Below, in pieces: positions 36,936 to 49,073 of a stretch of 64,000 bases of DNA (positions within the stretch are counted from its first letter, which is position 1; each line of letters begins with the position of its first letter). This stretch comes from Pterois miles (lineage: Eukaryota > Chordata > Actinopteri > Perciformes > Scorpaenidae). The stretch spans positions 5,944,501-6,008,500 of the forward strand of contig CAMQGK010000604.1 in assembly GCA_947000775.1 (NCBI GenBank). The letters run 5' to 3'. The position numbers and the translations under genes were made by a program. The notes below the pieces were generated by a model. It ran no database searches, had not been told where the DNA came from, and saw only the letters and a list, made by a program, of their open reading frames with translations.

Positions 36936-39900
36936 TAGCATGTATAGTATGTTGAATAAAAATGCTAGTATAGTATGTCAACAATATAAAGTAATGTATA
37001 GTATGTGGAAAAAAGAGATTTATTTTTTTAGTTTTCATTTTTTTACTGTGGGGAAAAATGTCATAGTATAGTATGTCAAAAAAAATTGTGTTCTGTGTTG
37101 AAAAAAAAGTCAGTACAATGTGTTGAAAAATCTTAAAATGTCATAGTATATTTTTTTCAAAAAAGACAGTATAGTATGTTGAAAAACATAAGAATATAAT
37201 TTTAAAAAATAAGATTTCACATTATAGCTTATTGAAAGATGTCTGTATAGTTTGTTGAAAAAAGTCATTGGATATCATGTGGAAAAATAAGTCATAGTAT
37301 AGTGTGTTGGAAAAAAAGTCATAGTATATTGAAAACATTTTAAGATAGTCATAGTATAGTATGTTGAAAAAGTCATAGTATTGTATGTTGGGGAATAAGA
37401 TTTCATATTCTATTGTATTGGAAAAAGGGTTGGAAAAATGTCGTAGTGTAGTATGTTAAACAAAAACAAGTCAGTATGGTATGTCGAAAGAAAGTCATAG
37501 TACGCTGTCAAAAAATATTACGACATAGTATAGGTTGTCAAAACAAAATCATAGTATAGTTTGTTGAAAATGATTGTTTATTGAAAGAAGCCATAGTATG
37601 TGTTGAAAAAGTCATTGGATAGTATGTCAAAAAAATTGAGTCATGGTAAAGTGTGTTGAACAAAATCATAAAATAGTAAGTTAAAAAAAATCATAGTATG
37701 TTGAAAAAATGAAAAAAGTCATAGTATAGTATGTCAAAAAGTCAGTGTCCTGTGTTGAAAAAATGTCAGTACAGTGTTGAAACATTTTAATATATCACAG
37801 TATAGTTTGTCAAAAAAGTCATTGTATAGAATATTGAAAAACAAAATGTTTCATATTATAGTTTATTGAAAATGTCATAGTATAGTGTGTTGAAATAAAA
37901 TCAAAGTATACTGACAAAATTAAGTCACAGTATAGTATGTTGAAAAAATAAAATATTGAATACAATAAAGTATTAATGTGTTAAAAAGTCACTGGATAGT
38001 ATGTTGAAAAAATAAGACAGTATAATAAAGAATAATAAAGAAAAATAATGATAGTATAGTATATTGAAAAAAATAAGTCATAGTACAGTATGTCAACAAG
38101 TCATTGGATTGTATGTCAAAGAAAATTAGTCATAGTATAGTGTGTTGAAAAAATAAAAGATTTCATATAGTTTATTGAAAAAAAGTCGGTGTGTTAAAAT
38201 AAAAATCCTATTATAGTTGAATAAAAAGTCATAGTATAGTATGTTGAAAAAAATCTGTATAGTGTTGAAAAATAAAAAAAATATATAGTTTAATAAAAAA
38301 GTCCTAGTATGTTGAAAATAAAGAAAGTAAGAGATTAGTGTCTCAAAAGTCATATAAAAAAGTTGGTACTGTATGTTGAAATTTTTTAGTTTGGTATGTT
38401 GACAAAATGTCATAGTACAATCTGTCAAAAAATAGGTGTCAGTGTATTATGTTGGTAAAAATTCATAGTACAGTGTGTCAAATTCAAAATGTCAGTATAT
38501 TTTTACCAAAAAAAGTTATAGTATTTTGAAAAAAATTAAAGATTTCATGTTATATTTTTTTGAAAAATATCATAGTATAGTATGTTGAAAAAAAATCATA
38601 GTATAGTATATTGAAAAAAATAAAAATGTTATAGATAAGTATGTCGAAAAAAGTCATAGTATACTATACTGAAAAAATTTCGCTTGTCAAAAGTGTTTAA
38701 AAAGTCATAGTATAGCTTGTCAAAAAAGTCATAGTATAGTATGTTGAAAAAATGAAAGGTTTCATATTTTAGTGTATTGAAAATGTCATAGTACAGTGTG
38801 TTCAAAAAAGTATTGGATAGTATGTTGAAAAAATAATTAATAATAGATTTTGAAAAAAAAAAAAATATTAAATCATAATACAACCAAAATCAAAATAAAA
38901 CATTTTAAAAAAATTAAAAAAAAGTAAGGGGGAAAAAAACCTTATACAGTGTCAAAAACCTTTAAATGTCATAATATAGTATGATAAAAATCATAGTGTA
39001 GTATGTTGAATCAAAAAAAGATTTCAAATTTTAGTTTATTGAAAAAGTCAGTGTAGTATGTTGAAAAAAAGTCATTGATAATATGTCGAAAAAATAAGTC
39101 ATAGTGTAGTGTCAAACAGTCATATTTTAGTGTGTTGAAAAAAAAATCATTGTATGGTATGTTGAAAAAAAATCATATGTTGAAAAGATGTCATAGTGCA
39201 GCATGTTGATTTTTTTTAAATATAGCATAGTTTGTAAAAAAAAAAAAAGTAAATAGTATAGTATGTTGGAAAAAGTACAAGATTTCATATTATAGTTTTT
39301 TGAAAAATGTCATAGTATAGTATGTTGAAAATAGTCATTAGATAGTATGTCAAAAAATGAGTCATATTATAAGGTGAAAAAAAATGATAGTATAGTATAT
39401 TGCAAAAAAGTCATAGTACAGTATGTCAAAAAAGTCTTTGGGTCAGTGTGTTGGAAAAAAAGATTTTATATTATAGTTTATTGAAAAAAGTCAGTGTGTC
39501 AAAAAGTAAGTCATAGTATAATGTGTTGAAAAACGTTATAGTACAGTATGTCGAAAATGTTTTAAAATATTAGTATAGTTTGTCAAAGTCACAGTATAGT
39601 ATGTTGAAAAAAGTCATAGTATAGTGTGATGAAAAAATAAAAAAGCATTGTTTAATAAAAAGTGATAGGCATGTATAGTGTGTTGAAAAATAAAAAAAAT
39701 CATATTATAGTTTAATAAAAAAATTCATAGTATAGTTTGTTGAAAAAAAGTCATAGTATGTTAAAAATGTTATAGTATAGTTTATCAATAAAAGTCATAG
39801 TATAGTATGTTAAAAATAAGTGTCGAAAAAAGTCATAGTATATCAAAAAAATCATAGAATTGTATGTCGAAAGAAGTCAGTATGCTGAAATTTTTGTTGT

Positions 39901-40736
39901 TGAAAGTTTATACTGTATGTTGACAAAATATCATAGTACAGTCTGTCAAAAAAATAAGTCATTGTGTATTATGTCGTAAAAAAAAGTCATAGTACAGTGT
40001 GTCAAGAAAATTTAAACTGTCATAGTATAGTTTTTCAAATAAAGTTACAGTATAGTATGTTGAAATAATAAAATTTCATATATTTTTTGAAAAACATCAT
40101 AGTATAGTATGTTGAAAAAGTCATTGGATAGTATATCAATAAAATAAGTCATAGCAGAATGTGTTGAAAACTTTAAAAAAGAATCACAGTATAGTATGTT
40201 GAAAAAATAAGATTGTATACTCTAGTTTATTTATTATAGTGTGTTGAAAAAAAAGTCATTGGATAGCATGTCACAAAAATAAGTCATAATATAGTGTGAT
40301 GAAAAAAATCATCGTATAGTATATTGAAAAATAAAAAAAAAAATCACAGTATAGTATGTAAAAAAAAAAATTCATAGCATAGTATATCATAAAATGTCAT
40401 GGTATACTATGTTGAAAAAAAGTCATCATGTGTATCAAAACATTTTAAAATGTCATAGTATAGTTTGTCAAAAAACTCAGTTTAGTATGTTGAAAAAATG
40501 AAATATTTCAATTAGTATGTAGTATATGTAGTATTAGTAAATAGTATGAAGGAACAAAACCAGTATAGTATGTTGAAAAAATTTAGATGTCATAGTATAG
40601 TATGTCAAAACAGTCATAGTATGTCAAATAAAAAAAATCATTGTCTAGTATGTTGAAAAGTCATAATATAGTGTGTTGACAAAATAAGTTATAGTATACT
40701 GTAGTATGTCAAAATAGTCACAGTATCGTATTTCAA

Positions 40737-40965
40737 CAGTCACAGGAGCACTTAAAATCACCCAACTGTTTAACTCAGACACTGATGATGAAGGATTTGA
40801 TGGATTTGTGGAAGAGGAATGAACTGAAAAGTGAGTGTATTGTTTTGTTTCATGTGTTGTTGAAGTTATTAAATGAATTGAATAAAGTTTGACTTATCTG
40901 ACCGTTTTGTTTCACTTAATGAGCCTTGTAATCCGGTGCGTCTTATAGTGCAAAAAACAAGGTAC
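40737..40965 (+). mobile_element. 3' end fragment of pogo/Tigger-like transposon
   Basis: A plus-strand frame at 40,742-40,822 gives TGALKITQLFNSDTDDEGFD followed by GFVEEE and a stop. This acidic tail resembles the C terminus of pogo/Tigger-type (CENP-B/jerky-like) transposases. It is followed by an AATAAAG-containing 3' stretch and AATCCGGTGCGTCTTATAGT, a word typical of the ends of such elements. Only the 3' end survives, landed inside the diverged right flank of the minisatellite. Confidence 0.5.
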
Positions 40966-42239
40966 GTTGACAAAGTCAGTATAGTATGTTGAAATAAAGC
41001 CACTGTATGTCAGAAGTTATAAAAAAGTCAGAATAGCGTCATAATTTTTTGTGTTGAAAAAAATTTCGTAGTATAGTATGTTGAAAAAATAAGTCATTAT
41101 GTTCAAAATAGTATATTTTGAAAAAGAAAAAATTCAGTCTTGAAAAAAATGTCATAGTATAGTACACCGGAAAGATACAGCATGTTGAAAAATAATATAA
41201 TAAACAAAGTACAACATGTTTATTTTAAGTCATACTATCGTATGTTTAAAAAACATTGTACAGTATGTCGGATAAAGTAATATAGTATGTCGAAAAAATC
41301 AAAAACGTCAAAGTATACTGTCGACAAAATAAGTCATAGTATGGCATGTTGAATAAAGTCATAGTATAGTATGTCAAAAAAATAATTATAGTCAGACTTG
41401 CAGAAAACCCATAGAATAGTTTGTCGAAAAAAATAGGTTCATACTACAGTATGTCAAAGTATGTCAAAAGTAGTACAGTACACTGAAAAATAATTAGTCA
41501 TAGTATAGTATGTTGAAAAAAAGTCAACATATAGTAGGTCAGAAAAATAAATGAATAAATTTTGAGAAAAACTCACAGTACAGTATGCCAAAAAAAATGC
41601 CATTACAGTAAAGTCAAAATTTTAAGTCATCACATGGTATGCCAAATATAGTTTAGTATTTTAGCATAGTATGACGAAAAGTCATAGTGCAGTAAAATTT
41701 AAGTTATAGTACAGTATGTCGAAAAAGTCACAGTATAGTATGACGAAAAAAGTCATAGTACAGTATTTAGAAAAACAAAATCCACAGTATAGCATGTGGA
41801 AAAGAAGTCAGTACAGTGATAGCAAAGTCATACCAAAAAATAAGTCATATTACAGTATGTCAAAGTAGTTACATTATAGTATTTTGAAAAATAGTCAAAA
41901 TATAGCATGTGGAAAAAAGTCTATATATAGCGTGTCGAAAGTCAGTATAATGTTGGAAAAAAGCCATTGTATAGTAGGTTGGAATTTTCTTAAGTCATAT
42001 TATAGTATGATGAAAAAAATGGTATGTAGAAAAAATAAAACTGCCAAAGTACAGTATGTTCGAAATAGTATAGTATTTCAAAAAAAAGACGAAAATCAGT
42101 CCCTTGAAAAAAGTGATCGTATAGTATGTTGAAAAAAAATCAGTATGTTGAAAAAAGATATTATTATATTTCTCTGGCCACAACTTTTGCAGACACACAG
42201 GCATAAAAACAAACAAAATACCCATGAACTGTCAAACAG

Positions 42240-42245
42240 TTTATT
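42240..42245 (-). terminator. probable atic poly(A) signal
   Basis: AATAAA on the minus strand, about 225 bp past the atic stop codon. It is the only canonical signal seen between the stop and the edge of the minisatellite. Cleavage would be expected 10-30 bp further on, near 42,210-42,230, which leaves only about 55-75 bp before the array. Confidence 0.7.
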
Positions 42246-42469
42246 TCACACTGAAACTGAACACTAACAGTTACTGTACCTCTGTAATGTCAGGATCAAG
42301 TAAGGAATGTAAGTAATGTTTTACATCACAGTGCATTTGAAACCTCTGCGCGTCAGCATGATGAGGGCAGGAATGTTTTGAGTATCAGCAATGTTAGAAA
42401 GAGTTTGATCCTAATGATCCAAAACTGTGAGCCGAGTTTAAAGAACAGCTGGATGAAGTGTTGAGGTGC

Positions 42470-45466
42470 TCAGTGGTGGAAGAGCCGCAGGTTGGTGTGC
42501 ACCAGAGTGATGCCCTGCTCGTTACAGGCATTAATCACAACCTCGTCAGCAGCAGAGCCCGCTGGAGCCGCGATGTACTCGACACCACTCTACAGACAGA
42601 GGGAAGAAACGTTAGAAAAGATGGTCGGAAAGCAGTCAGTCCACTCATGTTTTCAGAGTTAAGACTTTCTAAAAGATATCATTTCTGCAGGTGACTGCAG
42701 GTCACTCCAGTTCTACTATATGCACTATAGTATGAACCCATGCTTTTGTGAAAGCTGCGTTATAGTTACCTGTTTAGCACGATCTATATTATCTCTGAAG
42801 GGGAAGAAGGCATCAGAGCTGACAGCCACAGCCTGCAGGGAGCTGATCCATTTCTTCTTTTCAGTCTCTGACAGGGGCTCTGGGACCTCTTCATACTTGG
42901 ACTCCCAAACTACCAAGTCTGGGCCCTGACAACACAAAACAGGACTTTTCATTAATTCTCAGTGTCTCCAAATTGACATGGCATTGAACGTCAGCCATCA
43001 ACAGATGACTTTTGGGCAATTTCAGTCGATATAGCCAAGTGAAGAAATGTGAAATTTAATGTAGCCGTAGCAAACAAACTGTAGGTGTTTGGTGTTGCAG
43101 CTAACCTTATAGCCACTGACATGTAAAACATTACACTACTTAATTATCCACTTAATAAAAATATTAATTGTCTTTACAAAACAAAAGATGGACGTAGTCA
43201 CTGTGACATCACCCATAGGTTTTAGAAGAGGAAAACTTAGCCTCAAAATGGGTGGCTCCGGCCATCACCATCTTGGCGATGACTAGCATAGACATACAGT
43301 ATACACAGTACATAGACGCCGCATTGGACACTTTTTCCTGTTGCGGCAATATGTCAACATGGGTGCCATACTGGACCTGGCAAGACTGGCCTGTAACCCA
43401 TACAAGTGAATGGGCGAGCTTTCTGGATAAAAAAAACCCAACTATAATGTCTATATTTCTCAAATGATTTCAATGAGTTGTTATATTAAAGGGCTCATGA
43501 TCAATGGAGTAGAAAAAAAGTTGTGTACAGTGAAATGTCTTCCTCCATTTTAGCCATCATGAATCATTACCCATAACACTGCTACTGCAATTACAGTTAT
43601 CTTCTTACCTCTCCAATGGTGCCGCTGACATACTGGTCGATTGCATTGGCCATCTCCGCTCGCTTCACACCACTGCGAAACTTCATGTTCAAGACACGAG
43701 GGTGGTGTCTCAGCCACCAGTTATCGGCTTTGTCACCTGCCAGCCGTGTGCAGTGGATACGGGACTGTTGACCGGCACCGATACCAACAACCTGTAAAAA
43801 AACACAGACAAGATTACACATTAGAGGAAAAAAAAACCCCTTAGAGCTTATCCAGATTCCTCTTGCCTCCTTTTATCTGCCTGTTCTCACCTGTCCATCT
43901 TTAGCGTAGCAGACAGAGTTGGACTGAGTGTACTTGACAGCGATGGTGGCCACAGCAAGGTCACGCAAAGCTTCGTCAGAAAGCTTGTGGACACAGAAAA
44001 AGGTGAATACTTGTCACTTAGATGGGATTGTCTCAATAATGAAAGAATTATTTTAGATGACAAAGGATGGACATAAACACACCACAGTGACTCACCGAGC
44101 CCTTGGACACAACGTTGGTGAAGAACTCCTTATTGATAAGTGCTCCATTCCTCTTTTGTTTGAGATAGAGACCAAACAACACTCTCACCTCAGCCTCATC
44201 AGGCTCGTAGTCTGGATCCATCTGGGACAAAGTAAACATAAATTTTAACTGACTATTTCTAATCATCCTTATTGACTAATAAAAAATGATGGGGATAAAA
44301 ATCCCTAACCTGAAGGACACAGTAGTTGCCATTCTTCTTTTTGGAGAGGATCTTGAGTGCCTCCTCCTCATAACCAGGAGCAATGATACCATCCGACACC
44401 TGAGAGCAAACAGAATCATGGTTGAGCAAATCAATGTTGCAGCAAAAAACCTCTACTCATTCTTTTTCATCTGTATAGGTCCTTCGATTTTACCTCTCTT
44501 GATATAATCTTGGCAGTGGGAACGTCACAAACATCTGACACAGCGATGAAGTCTCCAAAAGAAGACATTCTGTCTGAACCTCTTGCCCTGGCGTACGCCG
44601 TGGCCAACGGGGTGAGGTCCTTCAACATGTCATGCACCATACACACTTTGGCTTCCTCCTCCGTCAGAGGAACTCCTACTGCCGCTCCTTCAGAGGAGAT
44701 GTGTGAAGAGTCATTTTCACAGTTAAGGCACTAAAGTCAAATTCCAAGTGTGTGACTACATGTCTCTCTTTTCGTCTTACCAGCGGGGCTGACATGCTTG
44801 AAGGAGGTGGCAGCAGCCATGCCGAGGGCGCTCTTTAACTCTCTGACCAGCTGCCAGGCATTCAGAGCATCGCACAGGTTGATAAAGCCCGGGGAACCGT
44901 TGACCACTGAGGGGGAAAAAAATTAATAGTAGTTTTCTCCTGTCTTATTTATTTTATCAGCTGTTCTCTGACATGGTCATTGTAGGGTGAAAGGGATATA
45001 TTCACAGGGTGCAGCTGCTTTATTTATCATCAACATTTATTCAGTTTCTAGTGGAAAGGTACATAAGATCAATAACACTCTCATATTTCTCTGTTAAATT
45101 TGTCTTTTAAAGACTGGTAACGGGAAAACAGCTAGCCTGGCTCTGTAAACAAAATCCATCTACAGTAGCAGCATTGATACATCGCTAGCAAGCAAATAAG
45201 CACACTTCCCAAACTCTCGAATCACTCCTTTAAAGACAAACCACTGAACAATGCCAGTGCTGACACATTTAGGTCAGTTGAGACAGTTGGGATGTGACGT
45301 GGGGTCTACCTTTGAGCGGGAGGGCTGGGCGCAGGGTGTAGAGTTGGGCGGGTGCTTGGTGAGGGTTCATGCCGTAGCGCAGAGGCAGCTGGGAAACACC
45401 GCGGCTGTACTGTCCACGAAAGTAGTCCGATATGGCCTCGTCATACTGGGCTGTGTGTGTGAAGGC
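42470..45466 (-). other. atic: atic exons 6-14: AICAR transformylase part
   Basis: Exons 6-14 are packed into 3 kb and encode residues from 178 to the end. Landmarks are RYGMNPHQ in exon 6, NGSPGFINLCDALNAWQLV and the catalytic Lys-His in exon 7, ARARGSDRMSSFGDF in exon 8, VKYTQSNSVCYAKDGQ in exon 11, GIGAGQQSRIHCTRLAGDK in exon 12 and SSDAFFPFRDNIDRA in exon 13. Confidence 0.95.
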
Positions 45467-48400
45467 CTGAAGAGCAAAGAACATCAAATCCACTCAATCA
45501 TCCTCTAATGCAGTGGTTCTCAACCAGGGGTCCTCTAGGGACTTCACACAGTGAGTACGAGTCAGTGACTACTCTGATCATAGGTTTCACTTCACCTCTA
45601 CGCTTATTTCCTCAACAGTCACTGACAACTACACAATTCTGGGTCAATCATAACAACCAATATCTTTTTCGATGGAGGTTTCTGAAACAAATTATCATCA
45701 AATGGGGGTCTGTGACGTGTGTCCATTTAGTGGTCCTTGACACAGAAAAGGTTGAGAACCACTGTTCTAATGTGCCATCGTTATAAACCTCAAAAGCATT
45801 TACAGTTTATCACAAGACTGTAATACAAGGTCATGACTCTGCGTTATATACACTGCTCAAAAAAATAAAGGGAACACTTAATCATCCCAGTATAACACAA
45901 TGTCAGTAAACTTCAGGGACATCAATCTGTCCCTTTAGGTAATAAGTGACTGTGAATCACTTTCACCTGTTTTGGTGCAAATGAAAGTAACAACAGTTCC
46001 TGGATAACGAAGGCATTGATGCCACTGACTGGCCCTCACGCTCCCCTGACCTACATCCAACTGAACCAATGGGACGTTATGCATCGGTGCATCCGACGCC
46101 ACCAAGTACTGTCACAGACTGTCCAGGAGTCACTGATGTCCAGATCCAGGTCTGGGAGGAGATCACCCCCGGATACCATCTGCTGACTCATCAGGAGCAT
46201 GCTCAGACGTAGGGGGCCAAACACACTGCTGAGTCACATTATGAGTTGCTGTGATGAAATTCACACTAGTTGGATCAGCCTGCGATTTCAATGTTTATAT
46301 CTGATTTTCGGTCTGATTTTGAATCCAGCCCTCAGTGGGTTGATGATTTTGGTTCCCACTGACTGCTGTTAGGTCATTTTGTTCTCTGCAAATTATACAA
46401 TGTACATCAGTAAAGATTTTCACTTCACAATTCGTGAGCTTAAACAGATCCATTCACCTCGACAAGCTGTCATGTCAAACTCCTAAACACACTTTATAAC
46501 AACGACTGGACTTTGTCTTGCATTGACCCTCATCTCTAAGCAAACATCATTATCATGACCAGGCTTAAACCAGTACTGAGAAGGACACAATTTGGTGACC
46601 ATAAAGGAGAATTAGCTAAACGGAGTCCTATGATGAACATTTTTACTATATTAACTGATGTTTGCCTCAGAAACCTCCAGGCAGTTCCTTATGTTTCATA
46701 AGAAGAATCAGGAACAGGTTACTATTATGCAACAATCACTTTACGACCTGCTGATTCATTAAAAAGCCAAAAGCAACATTCACCTCTTATTCCAAACTAA
46801 GTCTTTGCTCACATTTGAGATCAGACTGGAACAAGTCTGAACAACGATGGGGCGGGATTAACTGATGTTTGAGGTAGATGTGATTAATCAAAAAAGGCTG
46901 GTAGTTAAACACAATGACCATGTTTACATGCACACTAATAGTCCACCATTATTCGGAATATTATAATATACTAAATTTGATACGTGTTGTATAAGCAGCA
47001 TACTCTGTTTGGATACTCTGAATTAGGTCTCCAGATTAAGGCCTGTGGGATATGCAGATATCGAATGTTTTAGGAGCCTTTTTTTTTTTTTTTAACATGT
47101 TCGTCTCATTCGACATTCATTTCAACTGAGGAATGTTACTGCAAACATGCAGCTTCTGACCTTTTTACGGTCAGCTCTGTGCGTTGTAAATAAATAGCTT
47201 TAGGAACAGTTTTGCAAAATGGTGACAACGAGGGTGCACAATGGGAGCAACATGACTGCAGTTGGAAAATGAGGAAAGTAAAGTTATTTAAAGTGCGTAG
47301 CTATAGGACATATGTCATCGGGACATATGAACAGTTGCATGTAAACGGGAATACTAATGGACTAATCCTTTCCATTAGCCATATCAACAGCTTAGCAGAA
47401 ATATTATCTTTTTCAGAATAAGGTCAAAAAACTGAATATTTTGTGCATGTAAACTTAGTCAACGTAAGTCCTTCCTACTTTAAAAAACACTTGGAAAAAT
47501 GTTCACTCAACTGATAATGATAATGAGGATATGGAGCGTAACAATTGTGCAAGAGCTGTCACTGGATTTATTTCCACACTTTACTAATTTACACAATCTA
47601 TGTGCAGGTGGTGAAGGTGTGCTGGGTGGAGGTGACTGGAGAAGGCAGAGGTGGTGCGCTGGAGACTGGTTAGTTATGATGATATACTGTATGCACACTA
47701 TTAAAAGATATTATTAAAATGATTGGTGCTTTGTTTCAGGCCCTAATTTGTGCATTAGCACAACAGCTATTAATGAGGCCCAAGCTCAGGATTATGACAT
47801 AGCAAACCAGGAAACAGTTTGTGCCGGTCCATTTAACACATCTCATCAAACTTGTTAGAAAAATGCTGATCATGATTTCCCAAAGCCAAAGATGAAATAT
47901 TCAAACAGCTAACAGTAAACTGAGTATCTGTGGTTTTGGGACTACCATAGAAAAAAATGTGAAGAGAACCTGGAACCAGTGGATTTTTGATTAATAAAAA
48001 AATAAACTTTCCTTTCAGCTCCAACACAATGCTGGATTCAAAACAAAATAAATGTTTTTTTAAGGAAAAGCTGCTGCCAAAAAAAGCCTATGACTTGAGA
48101 TTAAACACAGTAGGAGTGTAACGATATGGATCAATATATCGATTCAAAGATCAATATCATCGATGCAAAGTGAAAACACTGTTACACATCATCAACTTTA
48201 AAATATACCTCTATTTTGAAATTCTTATCTGCTAAACATTTGCACATAAAGGTAACAGTGTGTAGGATCTTGTCTTGTCATTTGGAGCAGAGCCAGTGTG
48301 TAGAGTGTGTAGAGTGTTAGAGTGTGTAGAGTGTGTAGAGTGTGTAGAGTGTGTAGAGTGTGCGAGTACGAAGGAGGTGAGCAGAGAAGGAAAAGAGAGC

Positions 48401-49036
48401 GTGGCAGCGATGGGAGCGAGTAACGTTATGGGCTCATTTGTTCTTTCTGGGCTACTGTCAAACATGTCGGTACAACATGGTGGCCTCCCTGGAGAGAGGA
48501 CCCACTCTCTATGTAGATATAAACAGCTCAGTCTAAGATAACGAAAACATAATTCTTATTTTCAGGTGATTATACACTAAAGAAAACATACTTTTCAATA
48601 CAATAGATTCCCCCTAATTGTTACACACGTCCTTTAGACATGAGAAAAGTGTCACTATAGTTTTTTTTTTTTTTTTATTGTATTAAAACAAATATTTTTT
48701 TTCATTTAAATGCTGGGAAGAGCTCAGTAATAAAATTGTAAAATCTGACTTTAGTTGCTTCTAGTTTGTGTTAAATATATATGTCTTGATTGATTGCAGG
48801 CCCCTGAATTGAATCAAATTCTTGTCGTGGTGAACTGTCCGATATTGGCGAACATCGTGTCGCTGTCCGAAGAATCAATAAAATATTGTATCATGATGAA
48901 ACTTGTGATTTACACCCCAAGTAATGAAATGCCTGAAATTTTACACAAACTATATGAAATAGTACAAAGACACAAATGACTTAGTTTACAAAAGAAAGGG
49001 GTTTTCAAACACTGACATACTTTGAGCTTTAAAATC

Positions 49037-49073
<37 letters not shown>

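Larger units (their letters stand above)
23000..42157. repeat. 19 kb AT-rich minisatellite array
   Basis: Units share the core GTCATAGTATAGTATG followed by one of two linkers. The long form has TTGAGATAAT plus AAAAA (31 bp); the short form has TCAAT plus AAAAA (26 bp). The two are interspersed in irregular order. From about 24,590 to 36,000 units are nearly identical. On both sides (23,000-24,590 and 36,000-42,157) they are diverged, of irregular length and often reduced to TATGTTGAAAAA steps, as expected of an array homogenised in its centre and decaying at its edges. Dividing the core by about 29 bp gives on the order of 390 units. Minus-strand open frames inside (repeated ...TYYTMTFYYLNILYYDF...) are by-products of the repeat. 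No spacers occur as in a CRISPR array. Confidence 0.97.
48112..48919. mobile_element. hAT-like element, host of a nested MITE
   Basis: The left end AGGAGTGTAACGATATGG and the right end (reverse complement TTGGGGTGTAAATCACAAG) form an imperfect inverted repeat of the GGTGTAACGATA type seen in fish hAT elements. A second element (48,256-48,629) sits inside. No target duplication is clear. Confidence 0.55.

Noticed and set aside
23000..42157. Possible CRISPR array
   Set aside because: The repeats run head to tail without unique spacers, and the surrounding gene structure is eukaryotic.
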